A stretch of 64,000 nucleotides of DNA, taken from Streptomyces rubradiris (GTDB lineage Bacteria; Actinomycetota; Actinomycetes; Streptomycetales; Streptomycetaceae). Below the pieces are notes generated by a model, which saw nothing but the letters and a program-made list of their open reading frames with translations, was not told the DNA's origin and did not search any database. The translations under genes were made by a program, and so were the position numbers. Location: the NCBI RefSeq assembly GCF_016860525.1, contig NZ_BNEA01000015.1:2914001-2978000 (forward strand). Reading direction: 5' to 3'. Shown here piece after piece: positions 35,211 through 44,288 of the stretch (position 1 is the stretch's first letter; every line of letters begins with the position of its first letter).

Positions 35211-36191
35211 TCACCTCAGCTTCGGGTCGAGGGCGTCGCGGACCGCGTCGCCGAGCATGATGAAGGCCAGCACCGTCACGGCCAGCGCGCCCGAGGGCCA
35301 CAGCAGGGCGTGCGGGGCGTTGCGGATGAAGGGGGAGGCGGCGGAGATGTCGATGCCCCAGGAGACGCTGGGCGGCCTGAGGCCGACGCCGAGGTAGGAC
35401 AGGGTCGCCTCCAGGGCGATGTAGGTGCCGAGCGCGATGGTGGCGACGACGATGACGGGCGCCACCGCGTTGGGGGCGATGTGCCTCAGCAGGATGCGGG
35501 TGTCGGAGGCGCCGAGGGCGCGGGCGGCCTGGACGTAGTCGTTCTGCTTGACGGTGATGACCGAGCCGCGCGCGATCCGGGAGATCTGCGGCCACCCCAG
35601 CAGCACCATGAAGCCGACGACCGGCCAGACCGTGGTGGAGGTGACCATCGACAGGAGGACCAGGCCGCCGAGGACGACCGGGATGGCGAAGAAGATGTCG
35701 GTGAGCCGGGACAGCAGCGCGTCCCAGATCCCGCCGAAGTAGCCCGCGAGTCCGCCGAGCACCGAGCCGAGCAGCGCCACCCCGAGCGTGGCGCACAGAC
35801 CGACCGTGACCGACGTACGCGCGCCGTGGACGGTGCGGGTGTAGACGTTGCAGCCCTGGCCGTCGTAGCCGAAGGGGGCGCCCGGGGCCGGGCCGTCCTG
35901 GGATCTGGCCAGGTCGCAGCTCAGCGGGGAGCCGGGGGCGATCAGCGAGGGCCACAGGGAGATCAGCACCAGGAAGCAGATGACCAGGGCCGACAGCAGG
36001 AAGACGGGGTTGCGGCGCAGGTCGTGCCAGGCGTCGGACCACAGTGAGCGGGGCCGGCCGGCCGGTCCGGGCGCCGGTGGTCCGCCCGGTGTCCCCTCCA
36101 GCGTGACGGCCTCGCTCGCGCCGAGGTCCATCGCGCCGCCCATGCCGGTGCCGGCGATCGCGCCTTCGGGCTCGTAGGGCTGTTCAGGCAT
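35211..36191 (-). CDS. Oligopeptide ABC importer permease (OppC/DppC type), cluster 1
   Basis: The 326-residue permease has a polar N-terminus (about 55 residues), an N-terminal helix (PVFLLSALVICFLVLISLW), five further helices and the EAA loop ARALGASDTRILLRHIAPN that contacts the ATPase. The large extracytoplasmic loop after the first helix includes PFGYDGQGCNVYTRTVHG. It is in tandem with the OppB-type permease, whose stop lies 7 bases inside its start. Confidence 0.92.
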   Translation of the reverse strand: MPEQPYEPEGAIAGTGMGGAMDLGASEAVTLEGTPGGPPAPGPAGRPRSLWSDAWHDLRRNPVFLLSALVICFLVLISLWPSLIAPGSPLSCDLARSQDGPAPGAPFGYDGQGCNVYTRTVHGARTSVTVGLCATLGVALLGSVLGGLAGYFGGIWDALLSRLTDIFFAIPVVLGGLVLLSMVTSTTVWPVVGFMVLLGWPQISRIARGSVITVKQNDYVQAARALGASDTRILLRHIAPNAVAPVIVVATIALGTYIALEATLSYLGVGLRPPSVSWGIDISAASPFIRNAPHALLWPSGALAVTVLAFIMLGDAVRDALDPKLR

Positions 36192-37104
36192 GGCGGATCC
36201 TCGGATCGAGTACGGCGTACAGCAGGTCGACGAGCAGGTTGGCCACCAGGAAGACGAGGACCAGCACGGTCACGAAGCCGACGACGGTCTGGCTGTTCTG
36301 GCGCAGGATGCCCTGGTAGAGCTGGTAGCCGACGCCGTGGATGTTGAAGATCCGCTCGGTGACGATGGCGCCGCCCATCAGCGCGCCGATGTCGGTGCCG
36401 ATGAAGGTGACCACGGGGATGAGCGAGTTGCGCAGCAGGTGCCGGGTGACGACCCGGCGGCGGGGCAGACCCTTGGCGACGGCGGTGCGGACGTAGTCGG
36501 AGCGCCGGTTCTCGGCGAGTGAGGTGCGGGTCAGCCGGGTGACGTAGGCGAGCGAGACGGAGGCGAGGACCAGCCCGGGCACGATCAGCTCGTCGAAGCC
36601 GCCGGCGCGCACCGAGGGCCTGATCCACTGCCACTTGATGCCGAGCAGCAGTTGCAGCAGCAGACCGGTGACGAAGGTCGGCACGGAGATGACCACCAGG
36701 GTGGCCAGCAGCACCGCGGTGTCCACGGGCCGGCCGCGCCTGAGCCCGGTCACCACGCCCAGGGTGACGCCGACGACGACCTCGAAGAGGACGGCCACGA
36801 CGGTGAGCCGGACGGTGACCGGGAACGCCGTCGCCATCAGCTCGGTGACCGGCTGTCCGTTGAACGCCGTGCCGAAGTCGCCGGTGAAGACCTTGCCCAT
36901 GTAGGTGAGGTACTGCCGCCACACCGGCTGGTCGAGACCGAACTCCCGTCTGAGCTGGGCGGCGGTCGCCGGGTCGCAGGCCCGTTCCCCGCACAGGCCG
37001 GCGACGGGATCGCCCATCACGTTGACCATCAGGAAGATCAGCAGCGTGGCCCCGACGAACACCGGGATCATCTGGAGCAGCCGGCGCAGGACATGGCGTC
37101 CCAT
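36184..37104 (-). CDS. Oligopeptide ABC importer permease (OppB/DppB type), cluster 1
   Basis: The 306-residue product begins MGRHVLRRLLQMIPVFVGATLLIFLM, giving the typical OppB N-terminus with a helix followed by GDPVAGLCGERAC. Six helices and the EAA loop VAKGLPRRRVVTRHLLRNSLIPV are present. It overlaps the OppC-type gene by 8 bases and follows the solute-binding gene by 3 bases, making an operon without gaps. Confidence 0.92.
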   Translation of the reverse strand: MGRHVLRRLLQMIPVFVGATLLIFLMVNVMGDPVAGLCGERACDPATAAQLRREFGLDQPVWRQYLTYMGKVFTGDFGTAFNGQPVTELMATAFPVTVRLTVVAVLFEVVVGVTLGVVTGLRRGRPVDTAVLLATLVVISVPTFVTGLLLQLLLGIKWQWIRPSVRAGGFDELIVPGLVLASVSLAYVTRLTRTSLAENRRSDYVRTAVAKGLPRRRVVTRHLLRNSLIPVVTFIGTDIGALMGGAIVTERIFNIHGVGYQLYQGILRQNSQTVVGFVTVLVLVFLVANLLVDLLYAVLDPRIRHA

Positions 37105-37107
37105 GGC

Positions 37108-38733
37108 TCAGCCGACCCTGATCTCGTTGTAGACGGGCACGCTGAAGGGGTTGAGCGCCACGTGGGACAGCCGCTCGGAGTAGCCGGCGTTGCCGTTCTG
37201 GTACCACAGCGGGATCGCGGCCATGTGGTCCCGGACGACCTCCTCGGCCCGCTGGAAGAGGGCGACGGACCTGGCGGGGTCGGTCTCGGCGTTGGCCCGG
37301 TCCACCAGCCGGTCGAACTCCTCGTTGGACCAGGCGCCGTCGTTGGAGGAGGCGCCGGTGTAGTAGAGGGGCTGGAGGAAGTTCTGGATGAGCGGGTAGT
37401 CCATCTGCCAGCCCGCCCGGAACGGGCCGGTCATCCGGTGCCCGCCGAGCTGGTTGCGGAAGTCGGCGAAGGTGCCGACCGGGTTGCCGACGCAGGCCCG
37501 GTCGTCGCCGAGCGCGTTGTTGATGGAGTTGCACACCGCGTCGACCCACTGCCGGTGCGAGCCGGAGTCCGCGTTGTAGGTGACGGTGAGCCGGCCGCCG
37601 GGGATGCCGCCGCCCTCCTCGATCAGCTCGCGCGCCCGGCCGGGGTCGTACGCGCACGCCCGGCCGCACAGGCCCTTCTTGTACCCGCCGGCCGCGCCGA
37701 GCACCGGGGAGGTCCAGTCGGTGGCCGGGGTGCGGGTGCCGCGGAAGATCGTGTCGGTGATCTGCCGCCGGTTGATCGCCATGGACAGCCCGGTGCGGAC
37801 CTTCTCCGCGCCGGGTCTGCTCCAGGCCTCGTCGTAGTAGGGGAAGGCGAGGGTCTGGATGATGCCGGCGGGGGTGTTGAGGTAGCGCTCGCCCAGGTCG
37901 CTCTTCACGTTCTTCAGCTGGGCGGCGGGGATGTCGTCGGCGAGGTCGAGGTTGCCGGCCAGGAGGTCGGTGTAGGCGGTGTTGCTGTCGGTGTAGACGA
38001 GCAGGGTGACGCCGTCGTTGCGGGCCTTGTCCGGGCCGGGGTAGCCGTCCCACTTCTTCAGGTACATCTGCGCGCCCTTTGTATAGGACTCGATGGTGTA
38101 CGGGCCGTTGCCGACCGGCTTGCGCACCCAGGCCGCGTGGTCGGTGAAGAAGGCGCGGGGCAGCGGGGCGAAGGCGGCGTAGCCGAGGGTGTCGGGGAAG
38201 CCGGAGAACTTCTGGTTGAGCCGGACGGTGAAGGTGTGGTCGTCCACCACCTTCAGTCCGCTCAGGGTGTCGGCGCGCTGCCGGCCGCTTTGGGGGTGGA
38301 CCTCGTCGTAGCCGTCGATGTAGCCGAAGAAGTAGGCGTTCTTCTGGTTGTTGCGCAGGCTCGCCCCGTAGTTCCAGGCGTCCACGAAGGAGCGGGCGGT
38401 CACCTTCTCGCCGTTGGAGAAGATCCAGCCGTTTTTCAGGCGGACGGTGAAGGTGCGCGAGTCCCGGGTCTCGATGGACCGGGCCAGCCAGTCGCGGGCC
38501 TTGCCCGTTTTCGGGTCATATCGCTTCAGACCCCGGAAGATCATGTCGAGGACCTTGCCGCCCTGTACCTCGTTGGTGTTGGCCGGCTCCAGCGGGTTCT
38601 GCGGGTCGGCCCAGGAGGAGCTGAGCACCGCGCCGCCGTTGCCGCCGGCGCCCGCGCCCGCGCAGCCCGTGGCGGCGAGCACCAGGGCCGCCACCACGCA
38701 GGCGACCCGTCGGGCGTGCGTGCTGCGCCGCAT
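37108..38733 (-). CDS. Peptide-binding lipoprotein of ABC importer (SBP family 5), cluster 1
   Basis: The 541-residue protein starts at ATG 38733 with GAGGAGG 7 bases upstream. The signal peptide ends in lipobox AATGC with lipidated C24. The SBP_bac_5 core has FRGLKRYDPKTGKARDWLARS, WIFSNGEKVTARSFVDAWNYG, PVGNGPYTIES and KVRTGLSMAINRRQITDTIF, the layout of peptide-binding proteins. Ligands could be di- or oligopeptides. This is the first gene of cluster 1 and diverges from cluster 2 across a 470-base regulatory region. SBP first, then B, C, D, F is the canonical Opp order, unlike clusters 2 and 3. Confidence 0.93.
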   Translation of the reverse strand: MRRSTHARRVACVVAALVLAATGCAGAGAGGNGGAVLSSSWADPQNPLEPANTNEVQGGKVLDMIFRGLKRYDPKTGKARDWLARSIETRDSRTFTVRLKNGWIFSNGEKVTARSFVDAWNYGASLRNNQKNAYFFGYIDGYDEVHPQSGRQRADTLSGLKVVDDHTFTVRLNQKFSGFPDTLGYAAFAPLPRAFFTDHAAWVRKPVGNGPYTIESYTKGAQMYLKKWDGYPGPDKARNDGVTLLVYTDSNTAYTDLLAGNLDLADDIPAAQLKNVKSDLGERYLNTPAGIIQTLAFPYYDEAWSRPGAEKVRTGLSMAINRRQITDTIFRGTRTPATDWTSPVLGAAGGYKKGLCGRACAYDPGRARELIEEGGGIPGGRLTVTYNADSGSHRQWVDAVCNSINNALGDDRACVGNPVGTFADFRNQLGGHRMTGPFRAGWQMDYPLIQNFLQPLYYTGASSNDGAWSNEEFDRLVDRANAETDPARSVALFQRAEEVVRDHMAAIPLWYQNGNAGYSERLSHVALNPFSVPVYNEIRVG

Positions 38734-39203
38734 GGCGTGCCTCCTCGTGAGCCGGAAATCGAGTACGGGTCGAGGGGACACATACCGCGCGCGGCTCCCG
38801 GGTACCGCCCGAAAAGACGGCCTTTAGGGGGACGCGTCATCCGATTGCAGGCACCCGGCACCCGACGACTGATGATCTTGACCATCCAGCGCAATAGATC
38901 TTCGCGTAACGATGCCGAAACGTTGGATTGGGACGGGGTGATGTACGCATGTCGACACTCCACCGTCCGCATATCGAACTTCTTGCCCGTTTAGCGTAGT
39001 TGGTCCGATGTGAAGCACGGATTGGTTACGGCGCGCTACCCGCGTAGCTACGGAATGGTCAAGTAAACGTAAAGAAGGTAAAGAGAAAACCAAGGCGTCC
39101 GAGAATTTATTGACCTTGAATGAATTGCGTTGAAAAAGTCCGGCGTAGCCCGTAGGGGAGCGCCCTGCGGAGTCATCAGACCCTCCCTTGGGCCAGGAGC
39201 ACC
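38734..39203. other. AT-richer divergent regulatory region between peptide importer clusters 1 and 2
   Basis: This 470-base gap has the lowest GC content in the window, especially 38990-39130, with stops in all frames. It holds a short perfect hairpin (39035-39048, 5-bp stem) and a TTGACC box at 39110-39115 that may be a -35 element for cluster 2. Both importer operons must be controlled from here. No gene is evident. Confidence 0.6.
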
Positions 39204-40232
39204 ATGACCCCTCCAACTCCATCCGCGGCTGCCCCGCTTGAGGTGACCGACGAGTCCGTGGTGAAGCCGAGCGCCGCCGACGGCTCGAAGGGCAGCGAAG
39301 GCCGTTCCCCGGGCCGGCTCGCCTGGAAGCGCTTCAAGCGCGACAAGACGGGCGTCATCTCGGCCTACATCGTGATCCTGTTCTTCGTGATCGCGATCGC
39401 CGCGCCGCTGATATCGAAGCTGTACGGCAAGGACCCGTACACCACTTACGCGAGCGAGAACCCGAGCCTGCTCAACGCCTTCTCGTACCCCGCGGGTCCC
39501 AACGGCGGCATGAGCTCGGAGTTCTGGTTCGGCGTCGAGCCGCAGCTCGGCCGCGACGTCTTCACCTTCCTGCTCTACGCGATCCGCACCTCCCTGGGCA
39601 TCGCGGTCGCCGCCACCCTCCTGACCGTGTTCCTCGGCGTGGTCATCGGCGTCACCGCCGGCTACCTCGGCGGCAAGACGGACTACTTCGTGGGTCGGAT
39701 CATCGACATCCTCCTGTCGTTCCCGTCCACCCTCTTCTTCATCGCGTTCATGCCGGTCGTGTACGGGCTCTTCATCGCCCCCGACGAGGACATCCCGACC
39801 TGGCTGCGGGCCACCGGTCTGATCATCGTCCTCGCGGCCTTCGGCTGGGCCTCCATCGCCCGGCTGCTGCGCGGCCAGGTACTCGGCCTGCGCGAACGGG
39901 AGTTCGTCGAGGCCGCCAAGGTCACGGGTGCTTCACCGAGGCGTATCGTCTTCAAGGAGCTGCTGCCGAACCTGTGGACGCCGATCATCATCCAGGGCAC
40001 GCTGATGCTCCCGGCGTTCGTCACCGCTGAGGCGGGTCTCGCCTTCCTCGGTGTCGGCATGATCGACCCGACCCCGGACTGGGGCGTCATGATCCAGCGC
40101 GGTGCCATGTTCTACACCGAGGACATCACCTTCATGCTCTTCCCGGGCCTGTCCATGGTGATCTTCGTGCTCGCGTTCAACCTGCTCGGTGACTCGGTGC
40201 GTGACGCTCTCGACCCCAAGTCCAAGCGCTGA
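39204..40232 (+). CDS. Oligopeptide ABC importer permease (BldKA/OppC type), cluster 2
   Basis: The 342-residue permease starts at ATG 39204 with AGGAG 4 bases upstream. A polar 40-residue leader precedes helices such as ISAYIVILFFVIAIAAPLI and LGIAVAATLLTVFLGVVIGV. The EAA loop is AAKVTGASPRRIVFKELLPN. It closely parallels the permease at 52209 in sequence (FWFGVEPQLGRDVF versus HWFGVEPQYGRDLF) and in being the first gene of its operon, the BldK order. Confidence 0.9.
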   Translation: MTPPTPSAAAPLEVTDESVVKPSAADGSKGSEGRSPGRLAWKRFKRDKTGVISAYIVILFFVIAIAAPLISKLYGKDPYTTYASENPSLLNAFSYPAGPNGGMSSEFWFGVEPQLGRDVFTFLLYAIRTSLGIAVAATLLTVFLGVVIGVTAGYLGGKTDYFVGRIIDILLSFPSTLFFIAFMPVVYGLFIAPDEDIPTWLRATGLIIVLAAFGWASIARLLRGQVLGLREREFVEAAKVTGASPRRIVFKELLPNLWTPIIIQGTLMLPAFVTAEAGLAFLGVGMIDPTPDWGVMIQRGAMFYTEDITFMLFPGLSMVIFVLAFNLLGDSVRDALDPKSKR

Positions 40233-40313
40233 CTCCGGTAGTCCAGAAGCACGGCAACGGCGCCAGGGTGCCGGTATCCCTCTCATCTCTCCCACTTTCC
40301 AAGGCAGGAAGTC

Positions 40314-42074
40314 ATGTCCTTCTCCCGTAGAAACTTCCTCATCGCCACCGGCGTCGCCGCGGCGACGACCTCGGTGCTGAGCGCCTGCAGCAGCGGCAAC
40401 GAGGGCGGCTCCGGGCAGAACGACGCCCCGAAGGTCAGCGGCTCGAAGACGACGTCCATCCCGGTCGGCTCCAAGGCCGACTCGACCGGTCCGGCGCCCG
40501 AGGTCAAGGGCGCGGTCAAGGGCGGAACGATCTACTCGCTCCAGCAGTTCGACATGGACCACATGGACCCCGCTCAGATCTACAACTCGACCGAGGCCGC
40601 CATCACCGTGCCGATCATGCGCGCGCTGACCGGCTACAAGCTGGACGACAAGGGCGGCGCCGTCCTGGTCGGCGACGCCGCGACCGACGCCGGCACCATG
40701 AAGGACGGCGGCAAGACCTGGTCCTTCACCCTCAAGGACGGCCTGAAGTGGGAGGACGGCTCCGACGTCACCATGGAGGACGTCCGCCACACCTTCGAGC
40801 GCCTCTTCGCCCCGTTCATCACCGAGGGCCCCCGCTACGTGCAGACGTGGCTTGAGGGCGGCGACAAGTACAAGGGCCCGTACGAGGGCAAGAGCCTCTC
40901 CTCCATCGAGGTCGACGGCAAGACCATCACCTTCCGCCTGTCCGAGGCCCGCGCCGACTTCAACTACACGCTCGCGATGCGTGGTTACTCCCTGGTGCCG
41001 AAGAAGCACGACACCAAGGAGAAGTACGACAAGCATCCGTTCTCCTGCGGCCCGTACAAGATCGGCGACCGCAAGATCGGCAAGTCGATCACCTATGTGC
41101 GCAACGAGCACTGGGACCCGAAGACCGACTCGATCCGCAACGCCTACCCGGACCAGTACATCTTCCAGATGGGCTACGAGCTGGTGGCGTCGACCGACCG
41201 CTGGATCGCGGACCAGGGCAACGACCAGTACGCGGTGCCGATCTTCAACGAGATCGCCCCCGAGCGCATCGCCCAGGTTCTCACCAAGCCGGAGCTGAAG
41301 CAGCGCGTCCTCACCGCGGTCGATACGGTCACCTACTACTGGCCGATCAACACCACCCGCATCAAGGACGTCAAGGTCCGTCAGGCCATCAACTGGGCCT
41401 GGCCGCACCAGCAGATCCAGACCATCAACGGCGGCAAGGCGACCACCGAAGTCGCCAGCACCATCCTCGCCCCGGTGACCCCCGGCTACAACAAGTTCGA
41501 CCTGTACGACGCGCAGAAGACGCCGGGCGGCAACCCCGAGAAGGCCAAGGCCCTGCTGAAGGAGGCCGGCAAGCTCGGCCAGAAGCTGGTCATCGCCTAC
41601 CAGCAGTCCGACACCCAGGTGAAGGTCGCCGTCGCCGTCAAGAACGCCCTGGAGGCGGCCGGCTTCAAGGTCGTCAACAAGCAGGTCGACAAGTCGACCT
41701 TCTACACCCAGATCGGCAAGATCGACAACGACTTCGACCTGTTCGGCGCCGGCTGGAGCCCCGACTGGCCGAACGGCTACTCGGTCTTCTACCCGTGCTG
41801 GAGCGGCAAGAACATCGGCGACGGCCGCAACAACTACGCGCAGCTGAACGACCCGACCGTCAACAAGGCGATCGAGGCGGCTTCCAAGATCCCGGATGTC
41901 GAAGAGGCCAACAAGGCCTGGGGCAACATCGACAAGATGATCATGGAGCTCGCCGCGGCCGTCCCGGACTACCACAAGATCCGCAACTACCTGTACGGCT
42001 CGAAGGTCGGCAACGTCATCTGGGACGGCGCCAACACCTGCGTCGCGCTCTGCAAGCTCTACGCCAAGAAGTAA
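40314..42074 (+). CDS. Peptide-binding lipoprotein with twin-arginine signal, cluster 2
   Basis: The 586-residue SBP_bac_5 protein begins MSFSRRNFLIATG, a twin-arginine motif, and ends its signal in lipobox LSAC with C25, so it is a probable Tat-exported lipoprotein. The core contains YSLQQFDMDHMDPAQIYNS, SFTLKDGLKWEDGSDVTMED, HPFSCGPYKIGDRK and FGAGWSPDWPNGYSVFYPCW. The corresponding protein of cluster 3 (50312) has a Sec-type lipoprotein signal instead. The export route therefore differs between two otherwise parallel importers. AGGA lies about 9 bases before ATG 40314. The peptide ligand is unknown. Confidence 0.92.
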   Translation: MSFSRRNFLIATGVAAATTSVLSACSSGNEGGSGQNDAPKVSGSKTTSIPVGSKADSTGPAPEVKGAVKGGTIYSLQQFDMDHMDPAQIYNSTEAAITVPIMRALTGYKLDDKGGAVLVGDAATDAGTMKDGGKTWSFTLKDGLKWEDGSDVTMEDVRHTFERLFAPFITEGPRYVQTWLEGGDKYKGPYEGKSLSSIEVDGKTITFRLSEARADFNYTLAMRGYSLVPKKHDTKEKYDKHPFSCGPYKIGDRKIGKSITYVRNEHWDPKTDSIRNAYPDQYIFQMGYELVASTDRWIADQGNDQYAVPIFNEIAPERIAQVLTKPELKQRVLTAVDTVTYYWPINTTRIKDVKVRQAINWAWPHQQIQTINGGKATTEVASTILAPVTPGYNKFDLYDAQKTPGGNPEKAKALLKEAGKLGQKLVIAYQQSDTQVKVAVAVKNALEAAGFKVVNKQVDKSTFYTQIGKIDNDFDLFGAGWSPDWPNGYSVFYPCWSGKNIGDGRNNYAQLNDPTVNKAIEAASKIPDVEEANKAWGNIDKMIMELAAAVPDYHKIRNYLYGSKVGNVIWDGANTCVALCKLYAKK

Positions 42075-42177
42075 GCAAAGCACGACCTGTCGGGGCGGCC
42101 ATCCCGCATGGCCGCCCCTGCGGCCCACCCCTGTCTACTCCCCCGGCGACGGCGCCCCGTCCGGAAAGTCACGCCTC

Positions 42178-43158
42178 ATGCTCCGCTTCCTTGTCCGCCG
42201 AGTCATCGGCGCGCTGGTCATCTTGCTGATCATCAGCGCCATCACCTTCTGGCTCTTCTACGCCGTGCCGCGTGACCCCGCCATGATGTCCTGCGGCAAG
42301 AACTGCACGCCTGAGAACCTTGAGCAGATCAGGAAGAACCTGGGCATCGACAAGCCGATCCCGGTGCAGTACTGGCACTGGCTCGTGGGCATCTTCGCCG
42401 GCCGCGACTACCCCGGCTTCGACTACTGCGACGCCCCCTGCCTCGGGTACTCCTTCGCCAACCGTGAGCCCGTCTTCGACACGATCATGGACCGGCTGCC
42501 CACCACCCTCTCGCTCGCCTTCGGCGCGGCCGTCGTCTTCCTGATCCTCGGTATCGGCGCGGGCATGCTCGCGGCCCTGAAGCAGGGCAAGTTCCTGGAC
42601 AAGTTCGCCAGCTCCGCCTCGCTGCTCGGCTCCTCCCTCCAGGTCTACTTCGTCGGTTACATCGCGATGTTCTTCTTCGTCGCGCAGCTCGGATGGCTCG
42701 ACCAGCCGCAGTACACCCCGCTGACCGAGAACCCGGCCGCCTGGTTCTCCGGGCTCCTGCTGCCCTGGCTGGTGCTCGCGATCATCTTCACCGCCAACTA
42801 CACCCGCATGACCCGCTCCCAGCTGGTCGAGCAACTGAGCGAGGACTACGTCCGCACGGCACGGGCCAAGGGCCTGTCCCGGGCGAACGTGTTCTTCCGG
42901 TTCGCCTGGCGCGGTGCGATGGGCCCGATCGTCACGGTGTTCGGCATCGACCTGGGGACGCTGATCGGCGGCGCCATCATCACCGAGTCGACCTTCAGCC
43001 TCCAGGGCATCGGCCGGCTCGCGGTGAAGTCCGTGGACCAGAGCGACCTGCCGATGCTGCTCGGTGTGACGCTGCTGGCGGCCGGCGCGATCGTGTTCTT
43101 CAACATCATCGTGGATGCCGTCTACGCCTTGATCGACCCGCGGATCCGGCTCGCCTGA
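42178..43158 (+). CDS. Oligopeptide ABC importer permease (BldKC/OppB type), cluster 2
   Basis: The 326-residue permease has the OppB-type N-terminus (MLRFLVRRVIGALVILLIISAITFWLFY in positions 1-28), a cysteine-containing periplasmic segment (MSCGKNCTPENLEQIRKNLG), and the EAA loop RAKGLSRANVFFRFAWRG. The paired cysteines C41 and C45 recur in the parallel permease of cluster 3 (LACGKDCSP) and could form a disulphide. The gene follows the SBP gene after about 100 bases with no terminator visible. Confidence 0.92.
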   Translation: MLRFLVRRVIGALVILLIISAITFWLFYAVPRDPAMMSCGKNCTPENLEQIRKNLGIDKPIPVQYWHWLVGIFAGRDYPGFDYCDAPCLGYSFANREPVFDTIMDRLPTTLSLAFGAAVVFLILGIGAGMLAALKQGKFLDKFASSASLLGSSLQVYFVGYIAMFFFVAQLGWLDQPQYTPLTENPAAWFSGLLLPWLVLAIIFTANYTRMTRSQLVEQLSEDYVRTARAKGLSRANVFFRFAWRGAMGPIVTVFGIDLGTLIGGAIITESTFSLQGIGRLAVKSVDQSDLPMLLGVTLLAAGAIVFFNIIVDAVYALIDPRIRLA

Positions 43159-43228
43159 CCCGCCCCGCCCCGTTCCGACCCCGCCCCACCCGGCGATCTT
43201 CCTCGCATCACCCCTCAGGAGCGTCCCC

Positions 43229-44263
43229 GTGACGAGCACCGATCAGCAGCCGTTCCTCTCCGTCAAGGACCTCCAGGTCCACTTCTCCACCGAGGACGGC
43301 ATCGTCAAGGCCGTCGACGGGCTCAGCTTCGACATCGCCAAGGGGCAGACGCTCGGCATCGTGGGTGAGTCGGGCTCCGGCAAGTCCGTCACCAACCTGA
43401 CGATCCTGGGCCTCCACGACCGCCACCGCACCGCGATCGACGGTCAGATCCTGCTGGACGGCAAGGAGCTGCTCACCGCCTCCGAGAAGGAGCTGGAGCG
43501 GCTGCGCGGCAACAAGATGGCCATGATCTTCCAGGACGCGCTGGCCTCGCTGTCGCCGTACCACACGATCGGCACGCAGATCGGTGAGACGTACCGCAAG
43601 CACACCGGCGCCTCCAAGAAGGAGGCCCGGGCGCGGGCGATCGAGATGCTGAAGCGGGTCGGGATTCCCCAGCCGGACGTGCGGGTGGACGACTACCCGC
43701 ACCAGTTCTCCGGCGGTATGCGCCAGCGCGCGATGATCGCCATGGCGCTGGTCTGCGACCCCGAGCTGCTGATCGCCGACGAGCCGACCACCGCCCTGGA
43801 CGTGACGGTCCAGGCCCAGATCCTGGACCTGCTCAAGGAACTCCAGCAGGAGTTCGGCACGGCGATCATCTTCATCACCCACGACCTCGGGGTCATCGCC
43901 GACATCGCGGACGACGTCCTGGTGATGTACGGCGGCCGGTGCGTGGAACGGGGCACCAAGAAGGAGGTGCTGAGCAGCCCTCAGCACCCCTACACCCTCG
44001 GCCTGCTCGGCTCCATGCCGAGCCTGGACGGCCCGGTCGACGTGCCGCTCTCGCCGATCCCCGGTTCGCCGCCGTCGCTGCTCAACCCGCCCTCCGGCTG
44101 CCGCTTCCACCCGCGCTGTACCTTCACCGACAAGGTCACGGGCGGACTGTGCTCCACCGAGCGACCGCTCCTGGAGGTGGTGGACGGCAGGGGATCGGCC
44201 TGCCACCTCCCCGCCGAGCAGCGGGCGGACCTCTTCGCCGACTACACCGCCTCCCGGCACTGA
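43229..44263 (+). CDS. Oligopeptide ABC importer ATPase (BldKD/OppD type), cluster 2
   Basis: The 344-residue ATPase starts at GTG 43229 with AGGAGCG 7 bases upstream. It has Walker [13 protein letters not shown], signature [15 protein letters not shown], Walker [16 protein letters not shown]-loop [13 protein letters not shown] and the C-terminal [12 protein letters not shown] motif. It is about nine-tenths identical in its core to the ATPase at 48149, with differences mostly at third codon positions, which is ordinary paralogue divergence. Confidence 0.92.
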   Translation: MTSTDQQPFLSVKDLQVHFSTEDGIVKAVDGLSFDIAKGQTLGIVGESGSGKSVTNLTILGLHDRHRTAIDGQILLDGKELLTASEKELERLRGNKMAMIFQDALASLSPYHTIGTQIGETYRKHTGASKKEARARAIEMLKRVGIPQPDVRVDDYPHQFSGGMRQRAMIAMALVCDPELLIADEPTTALDVTVQAQILDLLKELQQEFGTAIIFITHDLGVIADIADDVLVMYGGRCVERGTKKEVLSSPQHPYTLGLLGSMPSLDGPVDVPLSPIPGSPPSLLNPPSGCRFHPRCTFTDKVTGGLCSTERPLLEVVDGRGSACHLPAEQRADLFADYTASRH

Positions 44264-44288
44264 CGTACACGAGACGGGATTCACCATC

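Noticed and set aside
36652..38994. 780-codon plus-strand frame opposite the cluster 1 binding protein
   Set aside because: It is a mirror of a complete SBP_bac_5 gene with signal peptide, and shows no ribosome binding site or motif of its own.
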